In this document: positions 7,722 to 14,993 of the stretch, piece after piece
How the letters are laid out: each line of letters opens with the position of its first letter
Position numbering within the stretch: the first letter of the stretch is position 1
DNA from: CAZOSF01 sp964582415
Lineage (GTDB): Bacteria; Bacteroidota; Bacteroidia; Flavobacteriales; Flavobacteriaceae
Direction: 5' to 3'
DNA: 21,833 nucleotides
NCBI GenBank assembly: GCA_964582415.1
Contig: CAZOSF010000045.1
Span: forward strand, 1 to 21,833
Notes under the pieces: generated by a model
Told to the model about the DNA's origin: nothing
Databases searched by the model: none
The model's input: the letters and a program-made list of their open reading frames with translations, nothing else
Translations under genes and position numbers: made by a program

Positions 7722-8744
7722 ATGGCCAGAGAGAGAACATTTAGCGACCGTATTTGGTTGGTCTTAAAAGGACTAGCCATGGGCGCCGCTAACAAGGTGC
7801 CAGGGGTTTCTGGGGGCGTAGTCGCTTTTGTGGCGGGATTCTACGAGGAATTCATCTATTCCTTGCAAAAGATCAATCGAAAGGCTTTCAAACTGTTAAT
7901 TAACGGACGCTTCAAAAGTTTTTACCAGTATATCAACGGAACATTTCTGGGACTTTTGATTTTGGGAATGGTCATCAGTTACTTCAGTATTTCCAAAATA
8001 TTAGATTACCTGATTGTACACTACGAATTGTACGTCTGGAGTTCCTTTTTCGGAATGATTATTGGCTCTATTTACTACATCTCCAAAGATTATGGTGAAT
8101 GGAATCGAAAGCATCTCGGTGATTTGCTTATAGGTATTATTGTTGGGATAGGAATCAGTTTTTTAGATCCTGCTACCGAAAATGACAACCTGTTGTTTGT
8201 GTTTTTCTGTGGAATGATTAGTGTTTCCGGAATGACATTACCGGGTTTGAGTGGCTCTTTCATTCTGATGCTTATCGGAAATTATGTGTTGTTGTTGGTG
8301 GATTCGGTGAATGCCCTATATGACACTCTTGCGGATATTGCCCATTTGGATTTTAATTTTGTAAACGATGCTGGGCGTGTTGAATTATTGAAAGTACTTT
8401 CTGTTTTCACCCTGGGCTCTTTAGCAGGTCTCGTAACCTTTTCCCACCTTTTGGCCTATGTTTTAAAGCATTATAAAAAAGCAACCTACGCGGTAATCAT
8501 AGGATTTATCACAGGTTCTTTAGGTGTTGTTTGGCCATGGAAGGTTAAGGAATTGGAAACCGATGTCTTCGGAAACATCGTCTATGATGCCAATGGTCGT
8601 GAGATTATAAAGGATTATGATCGCTTCTTGCCTACAGAATTTTCTGTCGAAACCATGTTGGCTATCTTTTTTATTTTAGTGGGGATTGGAATAGTGGTAT
8701 GGTTGGAACGCCTGAATGTTAAAAACAAGGTAGAAAATGGCTAA
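7722..8744 (+). CDS. DUF368 membrane protein, candidate undecaprenyl-phosphate translocase (PopT type), copy 2
   Basis: A 340-residue paralogue of the preceding gene with the same layout: KGLAMGAANKVPGVSGG near the N-terminus (PGVSGG at 27-32), a second motif LPGLSGS from P174, a VIIGFITGSLGVVWPWK segment matching LLTGFIVGSLNKIWPWK in copy 1, and a final TM helix before a basic tail. It differs from copy 1 and from the usual family motif in having Asn24 in place of Asp and GGV in place of GGT, which suggests a changed substrate or mechanism, or a heteromeric partner. The gene overlaps the aroE start by 8 bases. The two copies are well diverged, so this is an old duplication rather than an assembly error. 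Confidence 0.92.
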   Translation: MARERTFSDRIWLVLKGLAMGAANKVPGVSGGVVAFVAGFYEEFIYSLQKINRKAFKLLINGRFKSFYQYINGTFLGLLILGMVISYFSISKILDYLIVHYELYVWSSFFGMIIGSIYYISKDYGEWNRKHLGDLLIGIIVGIGISFLDPATENDNLLFVFFCGMISVSGMTLPGLSGSFILMLIGNYVLLLVDSVNALYDTLADIAHLDFNFVNDAGRVELLKVLSVFTLGSLAGLVTFSHLLAYVLKHYKKATYAVIIGFITGSLGVVWPWKVKELETDVFGNIVYDANGREIIKDYDRFLPTEFSVETMLAIFFILVGIGIVVWLERLNVKNKVENG

Positions 8745-8987
8745 GTACGGTTTGATTGGGAGAAATATAGGCTATTCTTTTTCAAAAGAGTTTTTTAACA
8801 AGAAGTTTGAAGGGGAGAATTGCAAACATTGCTATGACAATTTTGATATCCAAAAAATAGAAGACTTCAAACAACTTCTCAAAGACAACCCTGAATTAAA
8901 AGGTTTCAACGTCACCATTCCTTACAAACAACAAATCATCCCATATCTCGATCTATTGGATAAGGAAGCCGAAGAAATAGGTGCGGT
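8737..8987 (+). CDS. aroE: Shikimate dehydrogenase, N-terminal part (cut by assembly gap)
   Basis: The 83 complete codons visible are the substrate-binding N-terminal domain of shikimate 5-dehydrogenase, which reduces 3-dehydroshikimate with NADPH in aromatic amino acid synthesis. The motif YGLIGRNIGYSFSKEFFN (4-21) contains the Ser-x-Ser type shikimate-binding loop, and GFNVTIPYKQQIIPYLD (from about 55) contains the conserved N-V-T-x-P-x-K with the catalytic Lys. The frame then enters a 100-N gap. A full protein is about 245-280 residues, so some 160 or more codons including the NADP-binding domain are missing. A TAG that lies in this frame just after the gap (9088-9090) has no meaning because the true gap length is unknown. 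The start overlaps the upstream DUF368 gene by 8 bases. Confidence 0.93.
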
Positions 8988-9087
8988 NNNNNNNNNNNNN
9001 NNNNNNNNNNNNNNNNNNNNNNNNNNNNNNNNNNNNNNNNNNNNNNNNNNNNNNNNNNNNNNNNNNNNNNNNNNNNNNNNNNNNNNN
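8988..9087. other. Assembly gap (100 N)
   Basis: A run of exactly 100 N, a standard placeholder for a gap of unknown length. It removes the C-terminal two thirds of aroE and the N-terminus of the DUF349 gene, which together need more than 100 bases. Confidence 0.99.
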
Positions 9088-9089
9088 TA

Positions 9090-10802
9090 GACTATCACTC
9101 TATGTCGGAAAGTGAACTGGTGGAAGCCTTCAAAAAGTTGTTGAAGGATAAACCTATTCAGAGCATCAAAAACGCTGTTGAGGAAATTCGGACAGAATTC
9201 AATGCTAAATTTGCAGACGAGCTCGAAGAGAAAAAGGAAGAGTTTCTATCAGAAGGTGGGAACATCATCGATTTCCATTTTACCACCCCTTTAAAAAAGG
9301 AATTTAGTTCGCTTTATTTCGATTATAAGGAAAAGCGCAACAACTACTATAAGAACCTCAAGAAAGATCTTCAAGCCAATCTTGAAAACCGATTGGAATT
9401 AATCGAGGAGCTAAAAGGCCTCCTCAACGTTGAGGAAAATATCAATACCACTTATAAGCACTTCAAAGATATTCAAGATCGTTGGCATGTCGCGGGCCCT
9501 ATTCCAAGGGATAAATACAATATCGTATGGAACACCTACCGACATCATGTGGAGAATTTTTACGATTTCCTTCATTTGAACCGGGAATTCCGGGATTTGG
9601 ATTTCAAACATAACCTGGAGCAAAAGTTGAAAATTATCGGCAGGGCCGAAGAATTGGCACAAGAGCCAGATCTAAATAAGGCCTTCCGTGAACTTCAGAT
9701 GCTCCACAAAATGTGGAAAGAAGATGTGGGGCCGGTAGCGAAAGACATACGCGAAGAGGTTTGGGAAAAATTCAGCGAAGCCACTAAGGTTATCCATGAT
9801 AAGCGGCAGTCGTACTTGGATCAAATGGAATCGGTTTTCGAGGAAAATTTCGAGGCCAAAAAAGCCATCGTAGAACAAATCACCGAAGTTACCGAAACCA
9901 CTAAACCGAATCATCGTGCTTGGCAAAATGCCATCAAGAAAGTACAGGAACTAAGGGATAAGTATTTTGAAATCGGCAAGGTTCCCAAAGGAAAGAACAA
10001 GGAAATTTGGAACATTTTCAAAGAGGCGACCCGTAATTTCAACCATTCAAAAAACAGTTTCTATAAAAACCAGAAAAAACAGCAGTACGAAAATCTGGAA
10101 AAGAAAATGGAACTGGTGAAAATCGCTGAGGAGAACATGAACAGTGACGATTTTGAAGTGGTTACTCCTTTGATGAAGAAAATCCAAAAGGATTGGAAAA
10201 CCATCGGTCACGTTCCTCGAAAGAATAGCGATAAAATCTGGAAACAGTTCAAGGATGCCTGCAACCAGTACTTCGACCGACTCCATGCATCGAAAGATGA
10301 GGAGAACAAAGGGGAAATGGAAAACCTAAAAGCAAAAGAAGCCTTGCTCAAAGAAGTATCCGAAATGGAATTGTCGGGTGACAATAAAGCAGATTTGAAA
10401 GTTCTGAAAGAGAAGATTTCCGCTTGGAAAGAAATTGGGCGTGTTCCTTATTCCAAAAAGAACATCGACAAAAAGTTCAATCAGGAATTGGATGGATTAT
10501 TCGGCAAACTGAAAGTTAGCAAAAAAGAGGCTGAAATGATTCGATTTGAAAACAAGGTGAGCTCTATGCTTTCTCAAGACAATGATCGTCAGCTGCAAAG
10601 TGAGAAATTCTTCATCGCTAAAAAAGTCAACGAGATCAAGGATGAGATTCGACAGTTGGAAAACAACCTAGGTTTCTTCCAACACGTTGATGAAAGCAAT
10701 CCCTTGGTTCAGGAAGTGCACAAGAACATCGATCGCCATAAGGAGGAATTAAATGTTTGGAAAGCCAAGTTGAAAAAACTAAAAACCATGGAAAAAGAAT
10801 AA
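9090..10802 (+). CDS. DUF349 domain-containing protein (N-terminus lost in gap)
   Basis: A highly charged, helical cytoplasmic protein with five DUF349 repeats, each around 75-80 residues and marked by W, then G-x-V/I-P, then W/F-F. Counting from the ATG at 9102, the units begin near residues 124 (WHVAGPIPRD), 200 (WKEDVGPVAK), 283 (YFEIGKVPKG), 360 (WKTIGHVPRK) and 436 (WKEIGRVPYS). The C-terminal part is coiled coil. The frame is open upstream of the ATG to the gap (DYHS then M), and homologues I recall have a long acidic N-terminal extension ending in a similar DYxxM motif, so the true start is probably inside the gap and the ATG at 9102 is internal. Function is unknown; I make no functional claim. 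It ends at a strong terminator. Confidence 0.88.
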   Translation, partial: DYHSMSESELVEAFKKLLKDKPIQSIKNAVEEIRTEFNAKFADELEEKKEEFLSEGGNIIDFHFTTPLKKEFSSLYFDYKEKRNNYYKNLKKDLQANLENRLELIEELKGLLNVEENINTTYKHFKDIQDRWHVAGPIPRDKYNIVWNTYRHHVENFYDFLHLNREFRDLDFKHNLEQKLKIIGRAEELAQEPDLNKAFRELQMLHKMWKEDVGPVAKDIREEVWEKFSEATKVIHDKRQSYLDQMESVFEENFEAKKAIVEQITEVTETTKPNHRAWQNAIKKVQELRDKYFEIGKVPKGKNKEIWNIFKEATRNFNHSKNSFYKNQKKQQYENLEKKMELVKIAEENMNSDDFEVVTPLMKKIQKDWKTIGHVPRKNSDKIWKQFKDACNQYFDRLHASKDEENKGEMENLKAKEALLKEVSEMELSGDNKADLKVLKEKISAWKEIGRVPYSKKNIDKKFNQELDGLFGKLKVSKKEAEMIRFENKVSSMLSQDNDRQLQSEKFFIAKKVNEIKDEIRQLENNLGFFQHVDESNPLVQEVHKNIDRHKEELNVWKAKLKKLKTMEKE

Positions 10803-10833
10803 AAAAATCTGGGCCTCGGCTCAGATTTTTTTT
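10801..10833. terminator. Bidirectional rho-independent terminator between DUF349 gene and mazG
   Basis: A hairpin with the left arm at 10803-10814 and right arm at 10819-10830 (one G-T pair, loop CTCG), flanked by an A run on the left and eight T on the right, so it can stop transcription in both directions. It begins inside the stop codon of the DUF349 gene, and its right arm contains the mazG stop codon. Confidence 0.85.
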
Positions 10834-11594
10834 GCTTCCTCCCAGAAAACGTCCATCTCCGCCAAGGTCATTTCCTTTAAGGATTTTCCCATCTCCTTCG
10901 CCTTGGATTCCAGATATTGGAACCTTTTGATGAACTTTTTATTGGTACGCTCCAAAGCATTTTCAGGATCGACTTTCAAAAACCGGGCATAATTGATCAT
11001 GGAAAACAAAACATCCCCAAATTCTTGTTCTATTTTTTCTTGATTCCCCTGATTTACTTCATGCTGTAGTTCCCCTAGTTCTTCCTTCAACTTTTCAAAT
11101 ACCTGACTCGGCTCTTCCCAATCGAAGCCAACCCCTGCTACCTTATCTTGAATTCTATTGGCCTTTACCAAAGCAGGCAAAGATTTAGGAACTCCTTCCA
11201 ATACGCTCTTCTTCCCTTCTTTGAGCTTCAGCTTTTCCCAGTTTTGCTTGACTTCCTCTTCATCGACAACAGTAATATCCCCATAGATATGGGGATGTCT
11301 TGAAATGAGTTTTTCACAGATCTCATTCGCAACATCTGCTATATCAAAATCATTGGTTTCACTGCCGATTTTGGCATAAAACACAATGTGCAGGAGGAGA
11401 TCTCCAAGCTCTTTCTTCACTTCCTCGAGGTCGTGGTCTAAAATGGCATCCCCTAATTCGTAGGTTTCTTCTATTGTGAGGTGGCGAAGGCTCTCCATTG
11501 TTTGCTTCCGATCCCAAGGACATTGCTCTCGCAGCTCGTCCATGATAGTGAGCAGACGGTCGAAGGCTTGTAATTTTTCTTCTCTTGAATTCAT
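10821..11594 (-). CDS. mazG: Nucleoside triphosphate pyrophosphohydrolase MazG
   Basis: A 257-residue all-alpha enzyme that hydrolyses nucleoside triphosphates to the monophosphate and pyrophosphate, a house-cleaning activity; in E. coli it has also been linked to lowering (p)ppGpp. The first MazG domain has CPWD at 25-28, the metal-binding EETYE at 42-46 and ELGD at 62-65, followed by the family's KLISRHPHIYGD. A second MazG-like half starts near residue 165 (GFDWEEPSQVFEKLKEELGEL) with EFGDVLFSMINYARF, giving the usual two-domain arrangement and normal length. The ATG start is 16 bases downstream of the hairpin that ends the DUF5606 gene, so it must have its own promoter or depend on readthrough; a TATTTTCA six bases before the ATG is a poor -7 match. 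Confidence 0.96.
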   Translation of the reverse strand: MNSREEKLQAFDRLLTIMDELREQCPWDRKQTMESLRHLTIEETYELGDAILDHDLEEVKKELGDLLLHIVFYAKIGSETNDFDIADVANEICEKLISRHPHIYGDITVVDEEEVKQNWEKLKLKEGKKSVLEGVPKSLPALVKANRIQDKVAGVGFDWEEPSQVFEKLKEELGELQHEVNQGNQEKIEQEFGDVLFSMINYARFLKVDPENALERTNKKFIKRFQYLESKAKEMGKSLKEMTLAEMDVFWEEAKKI

Positions 11595-11600
11595 AGGTTG

Positions 11601-11633
11601 AAAATAAAAAATCCCCCTCGATTGAGGGGGATT
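11601..11633 (-). terminator. Rho-independent terminator after the DUF5606 gene
   Basis: A perfect 10-bp stem (arms 11610-11619 and 11624-11633, C5/G5 core) with a four-base loop; on the - strand it is followed by a T-rich run from 11609 to 11601. It lies between the DUF5606 stop and the mazG start, separating the two genes transcriptionally. Confidence 0.88.
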
Positions 11634-11668
11634 CTCTATTTAATTTTATCACGAGATATGAACCGGTT

Positions 11669-12088
11669 TTATTCTTCCTCTTCAGCGACAGCCTCTTCCG
11701 TCACTTCAAAGTTCGTATGCCCCGTTTTATGAAGCAGATTGTACCATTGAAGCACTTTTTTAATGTCACTTGCATACACCCTATCCTCATCGTATTCGGG
11801 GACTACACTGAAGAAATACTCTTCCAATTCATCCTTACTGGATTTATGGCTGATGGTGGGGCCACCGTTCTCCTTTTCGAATATTTTTTGAAACACCTCT
11901 CTCAACGGCATCTCTGCACCAAGGGTATAGATGGCAATTTCTGAAAGTAAACTTACGTTCTGACGTGCGCTTACGGTAACTTTTTTTCCGTCGATCAACG
12001 ACTCTGCCAAGATTCCCGTACGGGTTTGGGTTTTCAATTCATACAAACCCGGTTTTCCAGATATGGATAGTATTTTTTCTAGACTCAT
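11669..12088 (-). CDS. DUF5606 family protein
   Basis: A 139-residue small cytoplasmic protein of a family found mainly in Bacteroidota, of unknown function. The N-terminal half has the recognisable MSLEKILSISGKPGLYELK opening and a predicted beta-rich fold (ILAESLIDGKKVTVS), and the C-terminal half has VYASDIKKVLQWYNLLHKTG and a strongly acidic tail of Glu residues. There is no signal peptide or membrane segment. It stands alone transcriptionally: a strong promoter lies just upstream and a hairpin terminator just downstream. Such a small conserved gene with its own signals is probably well expressed. The family name is recalled from its opening sequence; the function is unknown. Confidence 0.85.
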   Translation of the reverse strand: MSLEKILSISGKPGLYELKTQTRTGILAESLIDGKKVTVSARQNVSLLSEIAIYTLGAEMPLREVFQKIFEKENGGPTISHKSSKDELEEYFFSVVPEYDEDRVYASDIKKVLQWYNLLHKTGHTNFEVTEEAVAEEEE

Positions 12089-12111
12089 AGGATTTTAAGT
12101 TCTTAGGCCGG

Positions 12112-12142
12112 CAAAATTAATGGTTGTCAACCGATTTCCAAA
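12112..12142 (-). promoter_or_regulatory. Promoter for the DUF5606 gene (TTTG-N19-TAATTTTG)
   Basis: On the - strand, TTTG at 12142-12139 is followed after exactly 19 bases by TAATTTTG at 12119-12112. Both elements and the spacing match the Bacteroidota housekeeping consensus TTTG / TAnnTTTG. The ATG is about 20 bases beyond. This is the clearest promoter in the window. Confidence 0.7.
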
Positions 12143-12147
12143 GTGGA

Positions 12148-12738
12148 TTAACGTCTCTTTTTTGCAAGTGGGAATCGCATGCGATACTCTACACTGATGT
12201 TTCCTTTAGAAATATTGTCCAAACGCTTTTTTATCAAACGCTTTTTTAAGGGCGATAGTCTGTCGGTGAACAAAATTCCCTCGATATGATCGTATTCGTG
12301 CTGAATGATTCGAGCGGCGATTCCGGAAACCGTTTCGGAATGTTTTTTAAAGTTTTCGTCCAAATATTCAATGGTAAGGGTTTCTTGTCGAAACACATCT
12401 TCCCTAACATCTGGAATACTCAAACAGCCCTCATTGAAGGCCCATTCATTTCCAGTTTCCTCTACTATTTTAGCATTGATAAATACCCGCTTGAAAGAAG
12501 CTAGAAATTGGCGCTCTTCCTCTGAAAGGTCCTCATCATCCCCAAACGGGGAAGCATCCACAATAAACAGCCGTATTGGAAGTCCGATTTGTGGCGCTGC
12601 AAGTCCAATACCATAAGCAGCATACATAGTTTCAAACATGTCCGCCAACAAGGTCTCCAATTTGGGGTAGTTCTTGTCGATGTCCTTCGTTTCTTTTCTC
12701 AATACGGGATCTCCGTAAGCAACAATAGGGTAAATCAT
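12148..12738 (-). CDS. def: Peptide deformylase
   Basis: A 196-residue metalloenzyme that removes the formyl group from the N-terminal methionine of new proteins. All three signature motifs are present: GIGLAAPQ (43-50), EGCLS with the metal ligand Cys105, and QHEYDH with His147, Glu148 and His151. There is an acidic insertion of about 20 residues (64-83, PFGDDEDLSEEE) between the first two motifs, seen also, as I recall, in other Bacteroidota deformylases. The C-terminus is basic (PLAKKRR). Its ATG overlaps the ruvX stop in an ATGA quartet, so translation of the two is likely coupled and they form an operon starting at the ruvX promoter. Confidence 0.98.
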   Translation of the reverse strand: MIYPIVAYGDPVLRKETKDIDKNYPKLETLLADMFETMYAAYGIGLAAPQIGLPIRLFIVDASPFGDDEDLSEEERQFLASFKRVFINAKIVEETGNEWAFNEGCLSIPDVREDVFRQETLTIEYLDENFKKHSETVSGIAARIIQHEYDHIEGILFTDRLSPLKKRLIKKRLDNISKGNISVEYRMRFPLAKKRR

Positions 12739-13145
12739 TTTCTCTTTAAATAATCTTGTAACAATATGGTCGCACTGATTTCATCCACAAGCGCTTTGTT
12801 TTGGCGCTGTTTCTTTTTTAATCCGCTATCGATCATCGCTTGAAATGCCAACTTACTACTGAAGCGTTCATCTACTCGCTGAACAGGCATTTCCGGTAAT
12901 ATTTTCGATAGTCGCTTTAAAAAAAGTTGAATTTCTCCTTCAATCTCCGAATGGGTACCGTCTTTTTGTTTGGGTTCACCCACCAAAAAGAGTTCTACTT
13001 TTTCTTTTTCGCAATACTCCTGAAGAAAAGCGATTAATTCTGGTGTAGCTACAGTGGTAAGTCCGGAAGCAATCAATTGCAATTCATCCGTCACGGCAAT
13101 TCCAGTGCGCTTACTTCCATAGTCCAATGCCAAAATCCGTGCCAT
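12735..13145 (-). CDS. ruvX: Putative pre-16S rRNA nuclease / Holliday junction resolvase-like protein YqgF
   Basis: A 136-residue RNase H-like fold protein of the YqgF/RuvX family, shown in E. coli to mature the 5' end of 16S rRNA. Motifs are ILALDYGSKRTGIAVTD with the catalytic Asp8, LVGEPKQKDGT with the conserved Glu, VQRVDERFSS, and the C-terminal DEISATILLQDYL carrying the last acidic ligand. The reading frame continues 27 codons upstream, but those residues are not family-like and would overlap the promoter, so I start at the ATG whose product opens MARILALDYG. Its last bases overlap the def start (ATGA). Confidence 0.95.
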   Translation of the reverse strand: MARILALDYGSKRTGIAVTDELQLIASGLTTVATPELIAFLQEYCEKEKVELFLVGEPKQKDGTHSEIEGEIQLFLKRLSKILPEMPVQRVDERFSSKLAFQAMIDSGLKKKQRQNKALVDEISATILLQDYLKRK

Positions 13146-13153
13146 ATCTTCTG

Positions 13154-13186
13154 CAAAAATAGTCCTTTCCCAAATAGTAAACCAAA
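13154..13186 (-). promoter_or_regulatory. Promoter for ruvX-def (TTTG-N21-TATTTTTG)
   Basis: On the - strand, TTTG at 13186-13183 and TATTTTTG at 13161-13154 are 21 bases apart, a good Bacteroidota promoter. The -7 element ends only 8 bases before the ruvX ATG, so the transcript would be leaderless or nearly so. Confidence 0.55.
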
Positions 13187-13213
13187 AAGTAGGTCGAATA
13201 AAAACGGCTGCAG

Positions 13214-13221
13214 TATCTTTG
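13214..13221 (+). promoter_or_regulatory. Candidate -7 element (TATCTTTG) for dapD
   Basis: An exact TAnnTTTG match 19 bases before the dapD ATG in the 95-base divergent region shared with ruvX. No clear -33 TTTG is seen. Confidence 0.5.
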
Positions 13222-13240
13222 CCCAAATTCCATTTTTATC

Positions 13241-14056
13241 ATGACCGAATTACAATCCATCATAGAAAAAGCCTGGGAAGATCGTTCCCTCTTAAAAGAT
13301 ACAGATACCATCAACGCCATACGTGAAGTGGTACGTTTATGTGATGAAGGTACGCTTCGTTGTGCTTCCCCAACCGATTCCGGCTGGGTGGTGAACGAAT
13401 GGGTTAAGAAAGCGGTAGTGCTTTATTTTCCTATTCAAAAAATGGAAACCATGGAGGTTGGGATTTTTGAGTATCATGACAAAATTCCATTAAAAAAAGG
13501 CTATGAGGAAAAAGGCATTCGGGTGGTTCCACATGCATTGGCTCGTCATGGTGCCTATATCTCTAAAGGAGTAATCATGATGCCTAGCTATGTGAATATT
13601 GGTGCTTATGTGGACGAAGGAACGATGGTGGATACTTGGGCAACCGTGGGTAGCTGTGCACAGATTGGTAAAAACGTTCACCTAAGTGGTGGTGTTGGTA
13701 TTGGAGGCGTTTTGGAACCCCTTCAAGCGGCTCCCGTTATCATAGAAGACAATGCCTTCATCGGTTCGCGATGCATTGTAGTGGAAGGTGTTCGTGTGGA
13801 AAAAGAGGCTGTTTTGGGTGCCAATGTGGTATTGACGGCTTCCACAAAAATAATCGACGTTACCGGCGATCAACCTGTGGAAATGAAAGGATATGTACCG
13901 GCACGTTCGGTTGTGATTCCAGGAAGCTATTCCAAGTCATTCCCGGCGGGCAACTATAATGTTCCCTGTGCTTTGATCATTGGAAAAAGAAAGGAAAGTA
14001 CAAACAAGAAAACTTCACTGAACGACGCTTTGAGAGAATACGACGTTGCCGTTTAA
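13241..14056 (+). CDS. dapD: 2,3,4,5-tetrahydropyridine-2,6-dicarboxylate N-succinyltransferase
   Basis: A 271-residue acyltransferase that uses succinyl-CoA to succinylate tetrahydrodipicolinate in the succinylase branch of lysine and diaminopimelate synthesis. Residues about 1-95 form the helical N-terminal domain. From about 100 to 210 the sequence is a left-handed beta-helix of hexapeptide repeats (GVIMMPSYVNIGAYVDEG, GTMVDTWATVGSCAQIGKNVHLSGGVGIGGVLEPLQ, NAFIGSRCIVVEGVRVEKEAVLGANVVLTAST). The GTMVDTW and GGVLEPLQAAPVIIED segments are diagnostic of DapD. The succinylase route implies DapC/DapE elsewhere. The gene's stop abuts the stop of a convergent glycosyltransferase with no bases between, so there is no room for an intergenic terminator. 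Confidence 0.97.
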   Translation: MTELQSIIEKAWEDRSLLKDTDTINAIREVVRLCDEGTLRCASPTDSGWVVNEWVKKAVVLYFPIQKMETMEVGIFEYHDKIPLKKGYEEKGIRVVPHALARHGAYISKGVIMMPSYVNIGAYVDEGTMVDTWATVGSCAQIGKNVHLSGGVGIGGVLEPLQAAPVIIEDNAFIGSRCIVVEGVRVEKEAVLGANVVLTASTKIIDVTGDQPVEMKGYVPARSVVIPGSYSKSFPAGNYNVPCALIIGKRKESTNKKTSLNDALREYDVAV

Positions 14057-14893
14057 TCAAGCAGATGGGTTTTCGCCCTTTACAATTCCATAAGGGGTCC
14101 ATGCTTTTTTCTCATCACGGGTGGCTTTCCGAATCGCTTGATTTTTTTGTATTGAGGCTTCGTTTTTATACCCTCTTGGATGGTCTAAATGAATGCAGAT
14201 AGCACTGTAGCGGATCTGTTTGCTTTTTATTCCAAGGTTCATCAGTCGCTCCCCCAACTCACGATCCTGCCCTCCGTATTGCATACGCTCGTCAAATCCA
14301 TTTACCGCCAGGATGTCCTCCTTCCAGCCAGAAGCGTTGTGCCCATTCCAACTCGCATTGGTGGGTGTAAGTGCATTTAATAATCCAGCTTTCATCTTCC
14401 CCGCGGTGAGTTTGTTGTTTTTGAAGGAAGCCTTCAGCCCTTGGGCTTTCAGCCAATCTACATTAAAACAATTTCCGGTGAGTATGTCCTGTCTGGTAAT
14501 AGCTTCAGAAATAGACATCGGTAACATAAAATACCCCCCAGAGAGGAAAAAGCCTTTTTCCCTACGTTCGAAATGTATTTTAAGGAAATCCTTTCTTGGA
14601 ATGCAATCGCCATCGCTCATAACCAGATATGAACTATTTGCGGCCATAATGGCTTTGTTCAGGATTCGTGATTTTTGAAATCCTTCATCCTCCTGCCATA
14701 CATGAATGATGGGATAGGATACCTCTTTCTGTAATCGCTGAATAAGTTGGGCCGTTTCCTCGGTAGAACCGTCATCGGCAACAAGTAATTCGAAATTGGT
14801 GAAATCCTGAACGCTATATCCCCATAGCACTTTTTCCAGCCAAGAAACGGCATTATATGTGCTGATGATTACGGAAATTTCTGGTGCATTCAT
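14057..14893 (-). CDS. Family 2 glycosyltransferase with galactosyltransferase-like C-terminus
   Basis: A 278-residue GT-A fold glycosyltransferase, cytoplasmic or peripheral on the inner membrane, expected to use a nucleotide sugar. The N-terminus has ISVIISTYN (6-14) and VADDGS (38-43), the HVWQEDEGFQKSRILNKAI segment (64-82) and the DGD metal-binding motif at 94-96. The C-terminal half carries NASWNGHNASGWKEDILAVNGFDERMQYGGQDRELGERL, the acceptor/base region typical of the galactosyltransferase-type C-terminal domain; GGQD replaces the more usual GxED. It is a paralogue of the GT2 enzyme at 19314-20099, sharing the H-V-W-x-E-D-E-G-F block. Acceptor and sugar are unknown. The start is an ATG with a TATCTTTG just upstream. 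Convergent with dapD, stop to stop. Confidence 0.92.
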   Translation of the reverse strand: MNAPEISVIISTYNAVSWLEKVLWGYSVQDFTNFELLVADDGSTEETAQLIQRLQKEVSYPIIHVWQEDEGFQKSRILNKAIMAANSSYLVMSDGDCIPRKDFLKIHFERREKGFFLSGGYFMLPMSISEAITRQDILTGNCFNVDWLKAQGLKASFKNNKLTAGKMKAGLLNALTPTNASWNGHNASGWKEDILAVNGFDERMQYGGQDRELGERLMNLGIKSKQIRYSAICIHLDHPRGYKNEASIQKNQAIRKATRDEKKAWTPYGIVKGENPSA

Positions 14894-14898
14894 GGAAA

Positions 14899-14906
14899 CA
14901 AAGATA
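14899..14906 (-). promoter_or_regulatory. Candidate -7 element (TATCTTTG) for the GT2 gene
   Basis: An exact TAnnTTTG on the - strand ending 5 bases before the ATG; a leaderless or near-leaderless transcript would result. No -33 element recognised. Confidence 0.35.
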
Positions 14907-14966
14907 ATTCATTTTTTATAGTGGGGTGCCAGCTTGTTCACGTTATGCCCATCAAAGAGAAATATG

Positions 14967-14974
14967 TACTTTTA
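14967..14974 (+). promoter_or_regulatory. Candidate -7 element (TACTTTTA) for the GT9 gene
   Basis: One base off TAnnTTTG, ending 19 bases before the chosen ATG at 14994. It supports that start over an upstream TTG in the same frame. Confidence 0.3.
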
Positions 14975-14993
14975 CATCGGAAGCAGCGAAACG

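Noticed and set aside
6704..8744. The DUF368 pair as an assembly duplication
   Set aside because: The two genes differ throughout at both DNA and protein level, so they are true paralogues.
8737..9090. A closed reading frame of 117 codons through the N run, ending at TAG
   Set aside because: The frame relation across 100 placeholder N is arbitrary; aroE is cut by the gap and not shown to be truncated.
13146..13226. 27-codon upstream extension of ruvX
   Set aside because: The extra residues are not family-like and cover the promoter elements; the product normally begins M-x-R/K-I-L-A-L-D.
14220..14678. 152-codon + strand frame inside the GT2 gene
   Set aside because: It is the shadow of a gene with clear glycosyltransferase motifs on the - strand.
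14934..14993. 20-codon upstream extension of the GT9 gene from a TTG
   Set aside because: The family signature starts at the ATG at 14994 and a -7-like element lies inside the extension.
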